A stretch of 64,000 nucleotides of DNA, taken from contig JAULSN010000005.1 in NCBI GenBank assembly GCA_033439765.1, positions 2,495,001 through 2,559,000 of the forward strand. Reading direction: 5' to 3'. Of this stretch, positions 21,501-32,133 are shown in pieces; within the stretch, counting starts at the first letter, position 1, and every line of letters begins with the position of its first letter. The stretch comes from Lasiosphaeria ovina (Eukaryota > Ascomycota > Sordariomycetes > Sordariales > Lasiosphaeriaceae). The notes under the pieces are model-generated. The model was not told the origin of the DNA, did not search any database, and saw only the letters and a program-made list of their open reading frames with translations. The position numbers were made by a program, and so were the translations under genes.

Positions 21501-22275
21501 ACAGTACCGTACCCATTCCGTCTTTCGGGCATCGGCCGACCCCTGATCGCCCGCCTAACCCCACAATCTTGGCGCAACGCGCCCACCCGCACAGGGCCCC
21601 GGCGCCCCTGTTGTGTGTGGAGAAGCTCCAGCTTTCAGGGGTTTCAAGAATAGATGGAGAGGTCCCCGTCACGGCTTGGGGGCCGCTACTGTTTGAGATT
21701 CGGGGCTGTTTTTTTTTCCTTTTCTCGGGCTGACGACAGCTTGCTTGCGTGGCAACAGGACTCGACGGAAAAAGAAGAAAAAAACAGTTCATCTGAGTCG
21801 TGTCGACATCGAGTCTGTTTGGGCGCCGGCATGTCGTGGTTTTATCATTGGTGCCGGGGGCCGGGACGGTGATGGCGTGCGTGTTCCGAAATGAAGTGCG
21901 GCCGTCTGGTTCCTGCGATCTCATTCGGTTTTTTTCTGGCTGGCCTGGGCCTTCTTCGGGATGGCGGGGGTTTGTGCATCACGCATCACATCGTTGACAG
22001 GGGAGGGATTGGAGGTCGTCGTCATCTTTTTACTTGGTTAGGGGTTCTCTCCTTCTCAGAGCCGGCCGGCTAGCCGAGAGCTATTTCTGGATGTCAAAAA
22101 CAAAGGCTTGGACCGGGGCTTTGACCTTTCTGGAAAATCTGTGCCCCAAAGAATGGAAGAGTAGACAGAATCGTCCCCTCCCTTCATCTTCCCCTTGTTC
22201 GTCTGTTGTTGGAAGATCTAATCTCTCTCTCGCTCGTCGAGCAAAGCAGATCTACTATGCCGAGGAGGTCGGTCC

Positions 22276-22300
22276 CATGTCATGTCATGTCATGTCATGT
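22276..22300. repeat. (CATGT)5 pentamer array
   Basis: Five perfect CATGT units. No gene overlaps it. Confidence 0.9.
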
Positions 22301-22924
22301 CAACGATGCTGTGTGTGAAATGCAGGTCGCTGAACTGAGTTGGTGATCTTCCAATCTTCGTCGCTTCCACTGGCCAGCGAGAAGAGGCCGTGACCTGAAA
22401 CTGCCGAGGTGGGCGGATTCCGCTCTCCGTGCTGTGCTATACAAGTACATACATTCTGCATAGTACGTGCTGTTGTCCGCCGACTACGACAAACAGGGGT
22501 TGGTAAGTTGCTTAAGTCGAGGTTCTCTGTATTCCCGACGACGAGGCGCCTGGCAAAGTTGCCTGTGTTAAGCACAGGAAACCTGGGCAAGGCGAGTTAG
22601 GAACAGCGGTTAAGGATCATGAATCCTGGGCGGTTGGGACGCGAGTGGAGCGAATCCAAGACCTAGAAAATACAAGAGTCTCCCCCCTGAGTCGATCACC
22701 GCTACTACAAACCCTACGTGCGCGCATTCTTCTGCCAGCTTTACCAGCGACAGACACACACTGAAACCCACGACAGTGCGACATGGCCTTGTCGGCAAGG
22801 CAAGGGAGCAGTGCGTGTCGACTCGCAATACTGATTACACGGCTTGATCCCTGTTCGCCGGCGGGCTCCCGTCCCCGTCCCTGATGTTGTGTTTTTCTTC
22901 TTTCGTTCGGGCAAAGACCCGGAA

Positions 22925-22931
22925 TATATAA
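22925..22931 (+). promoter_or_regulatory. TATA-like box upstream of the GPI-protein gene
   Basis: TATATAA lies 239 bp before the ATG at 23170. A second TATATA occurs at 23066-23071. Which one is used cannot be told from sequence. Confidence 0.4.
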
Positions 22932-23169
22932 ACCAATGCCCAGCGCAAGACTTGGTAGAGGAGAGAGAGTGATAGCGTCAGGCAACTCGTACTGAGCCGT
23001 TTCCAACCTTTACCCGTTTCTCGTCGTCTTCTCATCGCGGCCGGTCCGTTGTCCTCTGTTCGCTTTATATACCCCGTTTTCTCTTTTTCTTCCCGACGCA
23101 CAGCTGCTCCGTCGTCCGAGCCGGCAACCGACGTCTCGCAAGTAGACTTACGCCCCATATCAAGACAAA

Positions 23170-24174
23170 ATGAAGCTCCTCTCCTTCCTCGTTCTGTCAG
23201 CCGCCGGATGCGCGCTGGCCCGCCCAGGCGGTGGCGGCGGCGGATTCCGGAACGGCACCACGGGTGCGACGTCGACAAAGGCACAGTGCCGGCAGGTGGC
23301 CCGGCTCACCGAGCTCGCCAGCCTGGCCGCGAACCAGACGAAGCTGGACGAAGTGTCCAAGGGCAACGCGACGCGGGCCGATGCGCTCAAGGCCAAGGCG
23401 GCCGACGGGGCGGCGCAGCTGGCGACGCTGCAGGCGAACAGCACGCTGATGGCCGTGTGCGACCAGGTCTTCGCGGCCGAGGCCATGGAGGACGCGTGCG
23501 GGCGGCTCCAGCGTATGGAGAAGCTCGCGGGCGTCGTGGCCAACGCCACGGCGCTGGACCTGCGGACCGACGGCAACGCCACCAAGTCCGACGCGCTCAA
23601 GGCCAAAGTGGCGGCCGACGCGGACCAGCTCACGGCGCTGCAGAGCAACGCGACTCTGACGGCCTTCTGCGCCGGCCTCGACACGCAGGACGCGTGCCGC
23701 AACCTGGCGCGCCTTCAGAAGGAAGTCGACCTCGCTGCCAACGCCACGGCGCTCGACACCAAGTTCAACGGCAATGCCACCAAGGTCGCAAACTTCCAGG
23801 CCAAGGCCGAAAAGGTACAGGCCAAGCTCGCCGCGCTGCAGGAGAACACCACTCTTACCGACGCCTGTGCTTCTCTCGCATGTAAGTCTTGCCGAGTAGT
23901 TCGGCGGCGTCCGCAGCCGCCCTAGAATCCTTCTTCACACATCGGATAGGCTCGGATCCTAAGTGATCTCACAAGAAGAAGAGAAATGTTGACACTGCGC
24001 GCGCCATCCATAGCTACCAAGGGCGCTTCCGGGTCGGTCGTCGCGGCCACCGACGGGTCCTCGACGTCCAGCAGCGGCGCCACCGTGGGCACCAGCGGTG
24101 CGGGGAGCCTCCAGATCTCTCTCGGGTCCCTGTTGGGAGTGACCGCCCTCTTTGTTGGCGCCATAGCCCTTTGA
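23170..24174 (+). CDS. GPI-anchored cell-wall protein of three 58-residue glycosylated modules
   Basis: Two exons, 23170-23881 and 24014-24174, encode 290 aa. The 132-bp intron (GTAAGT...CATAG) is phase 1. Residues 1-17 form a signal peptide ending CALA. Three modules each begin and end with Cys and have identical length: C40-C97, C110-C167 and C176-C233. Each has N-glycosylation sequons at the same offsets (+15, +26, +50 from the first Cys) and an ALKAK-type helical stretch followed by LQ-x-N-x-T-L. The second exon gives a Ser/Thr/Gly spacer and a hydrophobic C-terminus typical of GPI attachment. I cannot name a family. The pattern suggests a heavily glycosylated helical-bundle wall protein. 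High GC in exon 1 explains a long overlapping minus-strand frame (23160-23702). Confidence 0.85.
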
Positions 24175-25337
24175 TAGGAAGGACTCACCAGTTGGTGGGA
24201 GACAGAGTCGCGGGTGGCTTCCGGCCATCTTCCCATCCAGTGCCCGCAGCATCCTTATGTTGTTGCCGGCGATGTGAGGGCCGTGTCTGCACGCGTGCGA
24301 CCTTCCCGGAAGAGCTTCTCTGGAGAAGGAAAAGAGGCCAGATCATCTGGTTCCAAGTGTGCCCTTTGTGCGCAAGGATATTCCTGCCGCCTTTTATCGC
24401 TGCGAGCCTGCTTTGATGATGACGTGGACTTTTCAACGGATATCCAAATAGGGGGGATGTGTGTGTACACATCTCCGAGGGTTGCTGTAAATAGAATGTG
24501 TAATGTATCATACTGTAAATGAATTTATCGTTCGTTTCCAGAAGGTGCGCCATTATAGGGCAAGTAGAGAATCCCGTGGGAATTGGTGGCTTCGGGTTGT
24601 GGTGTATCGGAATACAAACTGAATACAGCGTCGCCGGGCACCGCTACTTTGGCCATGGCAGTGCGGATCGGAGCCTCATCTTGACGTTATACTAGAGAAA
24701 TTGCGGTGGTGGGAGAGGCAGGTGAGTTCCCGGGAACTGAGTTGAGAGGTTTTGTCCGCTGTGGCGATTATTTTGCATGTCAAAGAGTGTGACGAATCCT
24801 TCCCTGAACATTGCTCCGCTTCCGGGTGTATCCGAGCCAACCAGGGGGCTATTTACCGTCTTGATCGTTTGCTTAGCTCAGGGCCTGGAACAGGCGTGAG
24901 GTGCGTGTGTGTGGCCAAGTAAGTATATCAGTAGGCTGAGTTATCAAAGGCTAGCACAGAAGCGCACCAGAATGTCGCCGTAGCCGCCGACAACTCAACC
25001 AACAAGGCCTCATGGCTAATTCCGGCCGATTACGAGATATGTTGAAGGAGGCGGCTAGAACGCGCGGTTGATACTGAGCGATTTTTATCTATGCCGTTAA
25101 TGACCAATGGAATCCATAGACAAAAAGATGGTTGGCGATGAACCAAATCTTGTAATCTGATGCCTAGGATGAGCTCACACCGACATTTCCGTTCGTGGGC
25201 CTCTGTCAGCGATTCTGTTTTTGGAGTGTGTCTCTCTGTGGCTGCCTATACGGTCCAAATCAAGAACAGTGCAGGTTAGGCGGGCAGGCACCAGTTATTC
25301 CGCGGGAAGTAGTCTACACGTGTAGACAGGCGCGCCT

Positions 25338-25389
25338 AAGTTGCCGAGATGGGAAGTTGCCGAGATGGTGGAAGCTGCCGAGATGGGGG
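25338..25389. repeat. Three tandem copies of a 16-18 bp unit
   Basis: AAGTTGCCGAGATGGG is followed by two close variants (25354-25371, 25372-25389) differing by one substitution and one or two added bases. It does not belong to any frame I can support. Confidence 0.85.
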
Positions 25390-25470
25390 ATGTTACCACA
25401 TGATTAACAATTTAGCCGCGTTAGGCGACGCGATGCAGTAAGACGCGCGAGCGCACTGAGCGGAGGGTTG

Positions 25471-25501
25471 GCATATTTCGGATAAAAAATCCGAAATATG
25501 C
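25471..25501. other. 13-bp perfect hairpin followed by a T-run
   Basis: GCATATTTCGGAT at 25471-25483 is the exact reverse complement of 25489-25501, with an AAAAA loop. A run of 11 T follows at 25514-25523 or so. It could be an RNA hairpin with a Pol III-like terminator, or an IR of a small element. Confidence 0.6.
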
Positions 25502-25547
25502 AGGTCAGTTGCCTTTTTTTTTTCACTCGCTGGCGAGCCGCGAGCCA

Positions 25548-25618
25548 GCCCTGTCGACCGTCAAGTGGGTGGTTGCTCAGACGCACCGCAATCAGGGGTT
25601 CGAATCCCACGCAGGGCA
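25548..25618 (+). tRNA. Degenerate tRNA-like sequence (possible tRNA pseudogene)
   Basis: Seven-base ends GCCCTGT and GCAGGGC pair into an acceptor stem (one G-T pair). A perfect Pol III B-box, GGTTCGAATCC, sits at 25597-25607 where a T-arm should be. The T-stem has two mismatches, the A-box is poor, and the anticodon stem-loop does not fold into 5 bp plus 7 nt with U33, so no anticodon can be read. It may be a decayed tRNA or the head of a tRNA-derived SINE. Confidence 0.35.
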
Positions 25619-26630
25619 TATGATAGATAGTACGTGCGATATGGCTGTCTCTCCACGCTGAAGAAAGTATTGGTCAGTGGATTGTCAAATTTCGGATTCC
25701 GTGTGCAACACGCTTCTCTTGATGTCGCCACTTAGTCGCTTGTATTGCTCTGAGTTGAATGGTTGGATGTCCATGTTGGGATACCTCCCAAGACAAACGC
25801 CTGTGTACTCGAGCTGGTTTCGCCATACCACAGCCTGGCAACGGCAACGGCTTGGCTGGATCCAGTCTCGACAAGTCTTCGCCTTTGTAGCACACATTAG
25901 TGCAGGCCAGTGCGCATGGCAAGGGCGTGGAAGGAGGTAGTTAGGTAGATACCTCTAGAGGTATGGACGAGGTATATCGAAATCAAATTTCATGCGCAGC
26001 AGATCGAAATTCTGACTATCCAACCGCATGCTTGTCTTCGTCTGATGAGGACCCCCTAAAATTGGACCGGACTCCTGCAGCCACACCTTTGCCGTTCACA
26101 GCCGGGCGGCACAAAACTTGGGTAGGATGCCTCCGAGCCAAGACTTGTCGCACGCCCTGCTCGGAGTGGGCGGCATGACCGGGAGAGCAGACATGATACC
26201 CGTACGTATGTGATAGCGGTGGATGTGTTGTAGGTACAGAGCCTCATCTGCCCGAGCTTTGAGAAGGCGAAGTTCGGTCTGCGCGGTACGAACTCCCTAT
26301 TTCTGGGAGACGAAGGACGGCCAAATGCGAGCAATCAATACTCAGCTCCTCAAACAAAGGTTGAAGTATAAGAGGCCGCTCTGACCGCACGATTCGGTCT
26401 TCCTCGAATTCGAGCAACCTGGCTGCAATACTGATAGAGCCTGGTTCGCAGCCCTGATATTCGTCTGCCAAAGGTCTTAACCGTCCTGCCAAGAATCTCC
26501 AGTTAGCGACCAAAGAAAGAGCAAGTCCTTCGTTCTCTCTTACATCTGTCGACACCCAGCAAGGGTAAATGTCCTCCACATCATCCTTGTCGCCGATACA
26601 CAATCCTGGCATCTGGTGTGCTTCTTCCAA

Positions 26631-26902
26631 ATGCCGTCAAGGTCGAGGTTAGTATACTGACCAAGCTGAACAAACCCTCACTCCACAAATGTATCTAACA
26701 CGGGGTGTGTAGCCAGCCCTCGTCTTCCGAGAAAGCCAAGGCTTTCCGAGACGATAGATTGACAAACTTCCAAGCCGAGCCCGCTCGAGACGGAAACACC
26801 CTAGTCGGCGTTCCCGATCGAACTCAGACACCTGATGAAAGCATGGTGGCCATGGCTGAAAAGATCCAGGAGATAATGCGGCCCTTTGACCGGAATAGAT
26901 AA
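26631..26902 (+). CDS. Candidate two-exon gene for a 68-aa soluble protein
   Basis: Exon 1 (26631-26647, ATGCCGTCAAGGTCGAG) joins exon 2 (26713-26902) across a 65-bp intron with donor GTTAGT, a CTAAC branch near 26697 and acceptor TGTAG. The joined frame reads MPSRSSQPSSSEKAKAFRDD and continues with an acidic/basic, Met-rich helix ending PFDRNR. No signal peptide, Cys or known domain is seen. Support is the coherent splice signals and a natural codon frame only; it lies alone in a gene-poor stretch. Confidence 0.4.
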
Positions 26903-29181
26903 AGAGATGGACAAGACATAGTTGGTCATGCCGTGGGACAGCGGTTGGAAGTTGGAAGTGGGAGGCTTGAATCGTTCTATCCACACTATTCCTCCACATA
27001 CGACCATAGGTGCAGGAAAGCTCGGGATCCCGTCCGCTCTCCCATCGATAAACCCGCAACCGCCAGACTAGTAGCTGGGTCGGTGACGACCAGCGAATCC
27101 CTGGTGTTGTATGTTCTTTTTGTTCTTTTTGCGGCTTCTTTGTGGTATGTTTTGAGGTTGGGGGTGGATCGTGACGGGATGGGGTGTGTTAGTTGACACC
27201 ACTGTGAATATAAAATGAGGACTGTTCAGGGCCTGTAAGGTCCTTTTGTACATATCATAGGACCAGCTTTGAGGTAATAGTGAGTTCTCAAAGTGAAGAT
27301 GTGCCTACCATGTAGGTACCTAGGTACCCCCAAACGCCGCGACTTATGTCTTTCGAGGCCATTTTGGGACCGGCTTGGGCAAGGGAGAAATGACCGGAGA
27401 CACGTTGCAGGTAGACCCGAGCGTTGTGACTGAATCTCTGGCTAGTGAAAAGGAGAAGATATGCCAAGTGAGGTAGCTAGGGTCGGGAACATCCTAGACA
27501 TGGAAAGCAAGTACTTGTACAAACGAAACGAGGAACTCCCAAGTGAGTCACAATGGATGGACGACAGGGCGTTGCCATGTCTGAAGCAAACACGCCGGTG
27601 ACCGAACAGACACGAGAGCTCGAGTTGCGGCGGGTGTGGGGCAGGTCCCGGGAGCGGCATCGGAAGGTGGAGAAGGGCGGCGGTCAACGTCACGGCTGTC
27701 GCAATGTGGGCGGTGATGCCCTTTTGAGAATCGGGCGGATGAACTGACCGACAAAGTGCCACATCATGTCGGAACGAGTTGGAAGGCTTGGCATAAGTTC
27801 ACAAATGAGTCCCATGTCTATCACGAGATGTAGTAAAGTGTCGGGTACTGTACTCTTGAGCGTCGTCTTGCGAGAGGACACTCGTTCGACCGATGGAATA
27901 TACAGGTCGGAGTATCCCGAAACAGGTAGAGTGAGAGACGACAAGTTCAAACCCTAGCTGGACTGGACTGCTGACAAACTGGGAATGGAATGCGCCCGTT
28001 CCTGCCCATAATAACTTCCCGTGTGATTCAGAGCACAGTATCCGATCGGATAGGGCGCCTTCAGCGGGAAAAGGAAGGTGCAGAGAACTAACTACGCGTG
28101 TAGCAGTTCGTTACGCGGGCCGTTATGGTCGAGGCAGTTGGAGGCTTGTGTGGAGCTGCAGTTCCGGAAGACAGGGCCGGCGGCAGATCCCCGGCAACGG
28201 AAGCAACTGACGAGCTCGGTGCCAAGGACTCCTTCCCAGCCAAACGAGGAAAGGGCAACGCACCCCGCGTGACCTCGTGCTTTCTTCTCGCTCAGGCGCT
28301 ACTCAATACCCCACCTCGAGAGTTGCAGAGCTGCAGAGTACCGACAGCGGAATTGCGTATTTGGGGCTTTGGGATCAGTACGGACTGGCCCAGTCTCCAC
28401 ACCGATGCACGCAAAGAACAGATGGACACATCAGACTACCTTAGGTCTAGCCCGGGCAGGAGTAGGTAATCCTGCTGCGGCGGCAGAACGGCGGACTTCC
28501 GGGGTTTGAAACTCATTGCGCCCAACTTTTTGTCTGTTGGGGAGCCGCGATGTCAAGAAGAGCAAGCAATCGTGCCAAAACTGGGGCGGGGCTCTTTAGA
28601 TTCACCGCTCACCAATCACCACCACCAACAACGTGCCTCTCCGACGGCATCCTGTCGACAGCTACCCGAACCCTTGTCAGCCCGCCTCATCTTCGGCTCC
28701 TAAGGTCTGGATGATACCACCTAAAGAGTGGCCAACAAGTGATTTAATCATACACGCCACTCCGCAGCAAGCGGCGGCCAAGGAGCCGCGCCCCCAACCT
28801 CAATGTTCGGAGAATCCGGGATAAATATCGGCAGACAGCCTCCATCCTGGATTTGGTACCGTGCTCTTTGTACATGTACCACTGGCTACGTTGAGGTTTG
28901 TGGCATTTCGAGACCACGAAATACTTATATAAAAGAAGAGCAGCCTGCCTCTCTTTTCTCTCTTTCCCTGTTGCCTTGTATGCATTGAGGGATCAGATTG
29001 ATTCCCATGCGTCTTTGATACCAAACCTTGAATACCTCCCCTTTTCTCTTATTTTTAATCCCCAACCAGGGACGGCAGGCGGTCGAGGCCAAACACCAAA
29101 ACACCAGACATCATTCCTCAAATTAATTGTTAGCCCAATTGACATTAACAACCACTCGGCCTCTTTTTGAATAAAAACCCA
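26903..29181. other. Intergenic, no supported gene
   Basis: ATG-initiated frames at 27553-27747 (64 aa) and 28125-28469 (114 aa) have no motifs or splice support and are not called. The last 200 bp form the leader of the MFS gene, with pyrimidine-rich sequence. Confidence 0.45.
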
Positions 29182-31259
29182 ATGACTGCTTCTTCAGAGG
29201 CAGCAACCGCAGCTGCAGCAGCGGCTGCGGCTGCGGCTGCAACTGCAGCCGTCGACAATGGGCACCCGCAGTCCCCCATCATCGCCCCTGAGGAACAACA
29301 ACACCAAACCCCAATCGCTGAGATAAAGCCAGCCAGCCCCACGGCTGTGCAGGGCGGGCAAGACCACACGGCTGAAACGAAGCCGGTCCTCTCTGCTTCA
29401 GCCCAGACGGTTGATGGACAAGGCCATATGTCTGAGAAAAACCAAGGCGACCCCTCGCCAGTTCAGAGACAGCAAGATGGAGACCAAACCCATATATCTG
29501 AAAAGAAGAGTGAGCTTCCGGCGACGACAGCAACAACAAGAACAGAAGGCGAGCGCGCCAGCAAAACAGCATCAAACTCCAGCATTACCGATGAGGAGGC
29601 AGCGGTAGGCTCGTCGATTGCACCACCCGGTTCGGACGACGTTGACGGCTCGCCGAAGCTGGTGCGCTGGAACGAATCCGGCGCCATCATGTACCGGTTC
29701 GTAGCGACCAACAACTCGTTCATCCTCAAGGGCATGAGCGACGGTGTGACAGGAGTAAGCCTTCTCCCGCTCCACGGCCCGAGAACGAGTGGCCTGTTTA
29801 CCGCGGCCCGTGTGTGCTAACTTGGGTGACCTCTTCAACAGGCTTTAATTCCATATGTGAGTATAAATGAAGATGTCCATATTTTATCTGAACCCAGCCA
29901 GGTGCCTACCTAGTGTGTGCCCCGGTACTGACATGCCTCCCCGGGGCTTCGTTTAGATCGAGACATACTACAATATCACGTACACAGTCGTGTCGCTGGT
30001 ATTCCTGGCGCCCTTCGTCGGGTACCTAGTGGCGTCGCTCGTGAACGGCATGGTACACCACTATGCGGGACAGCGGGGCGTTGCGGTGATGGCGAGCTTT
30101 TCGCGGGTAGCCGGGCTGCTGACGTTGGTGTTCCACCCGCCGTACCCGGTCCTGCCCGTAGCCATGCTGTTTGTAGGCTTCGGCAACGGGCTCGAGGACA
30201 GCGCGTGGAACGCGTGGGTGGGCAACATGCACAACGCCAACGAGCTTCTGGGCATCATGCATGGCGCGTACGGCCTGGGGGCCACTATCGGCCCGCTCAT
30301 TGCGACCGCCATGATCACCAAGGGCGGCCTGCAGTGGTACACGTACTATTACGTGCAGCTCGGGGCCGATGTCGTCGGCGTGACCCTGCTCATCACCTCC
30401 TTCTGGGGCGCCACTGCGAAGGCCTATCGTGAGTCGCACAAGGTTCACAACGGCGGCCAGCGCACAACGACTCGGCAGGTGCTGCGCAAGCCTTTCACCT
30501 GGCTACTCGCCGTCTTCCTGCTGGGCTACGTCGGCGCCGAGGTGTCGCTGGGCGGCTGGATTGTCACCTTTATGCTGCGAGTACGCAACGCAGAGCCCTT
30601 CATTGCCGGGCTCAGCGTAACCTTCTTCTGGCTCGGACTCACCGTCGGCCGTGTCGTCCTCGGCTTTATAACGGGGCGCATCGGCGAGAAGCTAGCCATC
30701 ACCATCTACCTGGGTCTCACGGTGGTACTGCAGGTGCTCTACTGGCTCGTGCCCACCTTTGCTGCGTCGGCCGTCTTCGTCACCTTTCTTGGATTCTTCC
30801 TGGGCCCGCTTTTCCCCGGCGCCATTGTCGCGGCCACGAAGTTGCTGCCGAGCGACCAGCACGTCTCGGCCATCGGGTTCGCCTGTGCGTTTGGCGGCGG
30901 AGGCGCTGCCCTGGTCCCGTTCGCCGTCGGCGCCATTGCCGAGATAAAGGGTGTTTACGTCCTGCAGCCGATTGTGCTGGCTATTTTGGTCACCATCTTG
31001 CTGCTATGGTATGTTTTGATGGTCCCCTCCGCCTTCCTTCTCCTGTTCCACTTCTGCGAGGCCCAGCTTTATGCAATTAACCCTCAACACCGCCTAAAAA
31101 TTGAAAGAAGAAGAACTGACATCATCGGATAGGTTGGCTTTTCCCGGCGGCTTGCGGAGAGGGGGGCTCGAGCGCGCTCGGGAAAACCAAGAAGGGGTCG
31201 GCCACGAAATCGGGCAAGCGATCCGGTGGGCGAAAGTCAAGGCAGGGAAAACGGCATAG
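29182..31259 (+). CDS. Major facilitator superfamily transporter (Bsc6-like)
   Basis: Four exons, 29182-29754, 29842-29856, 29957-31008 and 31133-31259, encode 588 aa. Exon 2 is only 15 nt and encodes ALIPY, which completes the DGVTG-ALIPY motif at the end of TM1 in this MFS branch. Each intron has GT-AG ends (GTAAGC, GTGAGT, GTATGT donors) and frames agree. A 165-residue cytosolic N-terminus is low complexity, with a poly-Ala run encoded by GCN repeats at about 29205-29245. About 12 hydrophobic helices follow, with the inter-TM2/3 basic loop shortened. The C-terminal exon adds WLAFPGG and a basic tail. Fungal relatives are described as Bsc6-type or glucose/fucose-permease-like carriers. The substrate is unknown; the plasma membrane is likely. 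Confidence 0.85.
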
Positions 31260-32133
31260 ACTTGCTCAGTCCCCCTAGCCCCGTGGCTTTCCTTCCTGGC
31301 CTTGATCCCGCCGTTCTCAATCCTGGACACTTTCAGCACTGGGAACTATTTCGCCGCCAACTGCCGTCGCCGCCATCACATTTAAACAAACCAACGAGAG
31401 TGGCCCTCTACCGGGAGCAGGGATGATGGGTCGAGACGTGGCAAGTGCCTTGATTGGGGAGAGGCTCGCACCCCGCCTAGTAAAATATCAATATCGCTGT
31501 TGCATACACACAGCAAATTCGATACGAAGGTTGGCCTCGTTGGTATCAGGATACAAGTCTGCTTGGATTAAAGGACAGCAATATACGGATACGGAGTACA
31601 CCAATGGTTGCTATATATACAGCCCACAAATGAAGCGAGGACTTTTGTGTTACGGGGTACATATAGCGAGAACGGGGTCGCTTTGGGGCCCGATCTCTAT
31701 CGTCATCTAGAGCGAGTCGTCGGAAAGCAATTGGATGAGTGGCCTGGAAACAGGGGTTTCAACGGCTAATTTTAGTCATGAAAGTCATGAAAGTTAAGAA
31801 CAGGAACAACAACAATGAGTGGTGTCAAAAGGCTGGCATAAGAGAGGCAGTGTAGTGCCCAACCAGGAGACATCCGAATACAGGGTGGTAATTTTCAATT
31901 TAATTATGGTTTAATTCCTTCTCAAATCAAAAGCAAAAGGGAAACTTCGCAACTCGCAACTTCCTCTCTTTGATTGGTTCCACTTTCGTGGCTTGAGACA
32001 CGTGACTGCGCGTAGATTGCCAACACGTTCCTGCGATCAATTAGGGAGCGACGGTTCGAAGCTAAGTTGCATAATTCCCCACCACGAGCGCACGCGGTCA
32101 GTCTGGCGCCAATGCTAGTAGGGGACAACAAAA
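31260..32133. other. Intergenic between MFS and AT-hook genes
   Basis: The 3' flank of the MFS gene and the promoter of the AT-hook gene. A short direct repeat (GTCATGAAA twice) lies near 31777-31792. I see no gene. Confidence 0.5.

Larger units (their letters stand above)
20413..22924. other. Intergenic, no supported gene
   Basis: It holds a (GTCTGC)n array at 21461-21500, a (CATGT)5 run at 22276-22300 and short unrelated frames. The last part is probably the promoter of the GPI-protein gene. Confidence 0.5.
24175..26630. other. Gene-poor intergenic with tRNA-like and hairpin sequences
   Basis: Contains the repeats and tRNA-like element at 25338-25618, listed separately. A minus-strand frame at 26244-26630 starts at TTG and contains an intron-like GTAAGA...GCAG segment, but splicing gives a stop at once, so I do not call it. 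Confidence 0.5.

Noticed and set aside
26244..26630. 128-codon minus frame with an intron-like segment
   Set aside because: Starts at TTG; removing the GTAAGA...GCAG segment leads directly to a stop, and no domain is seen.
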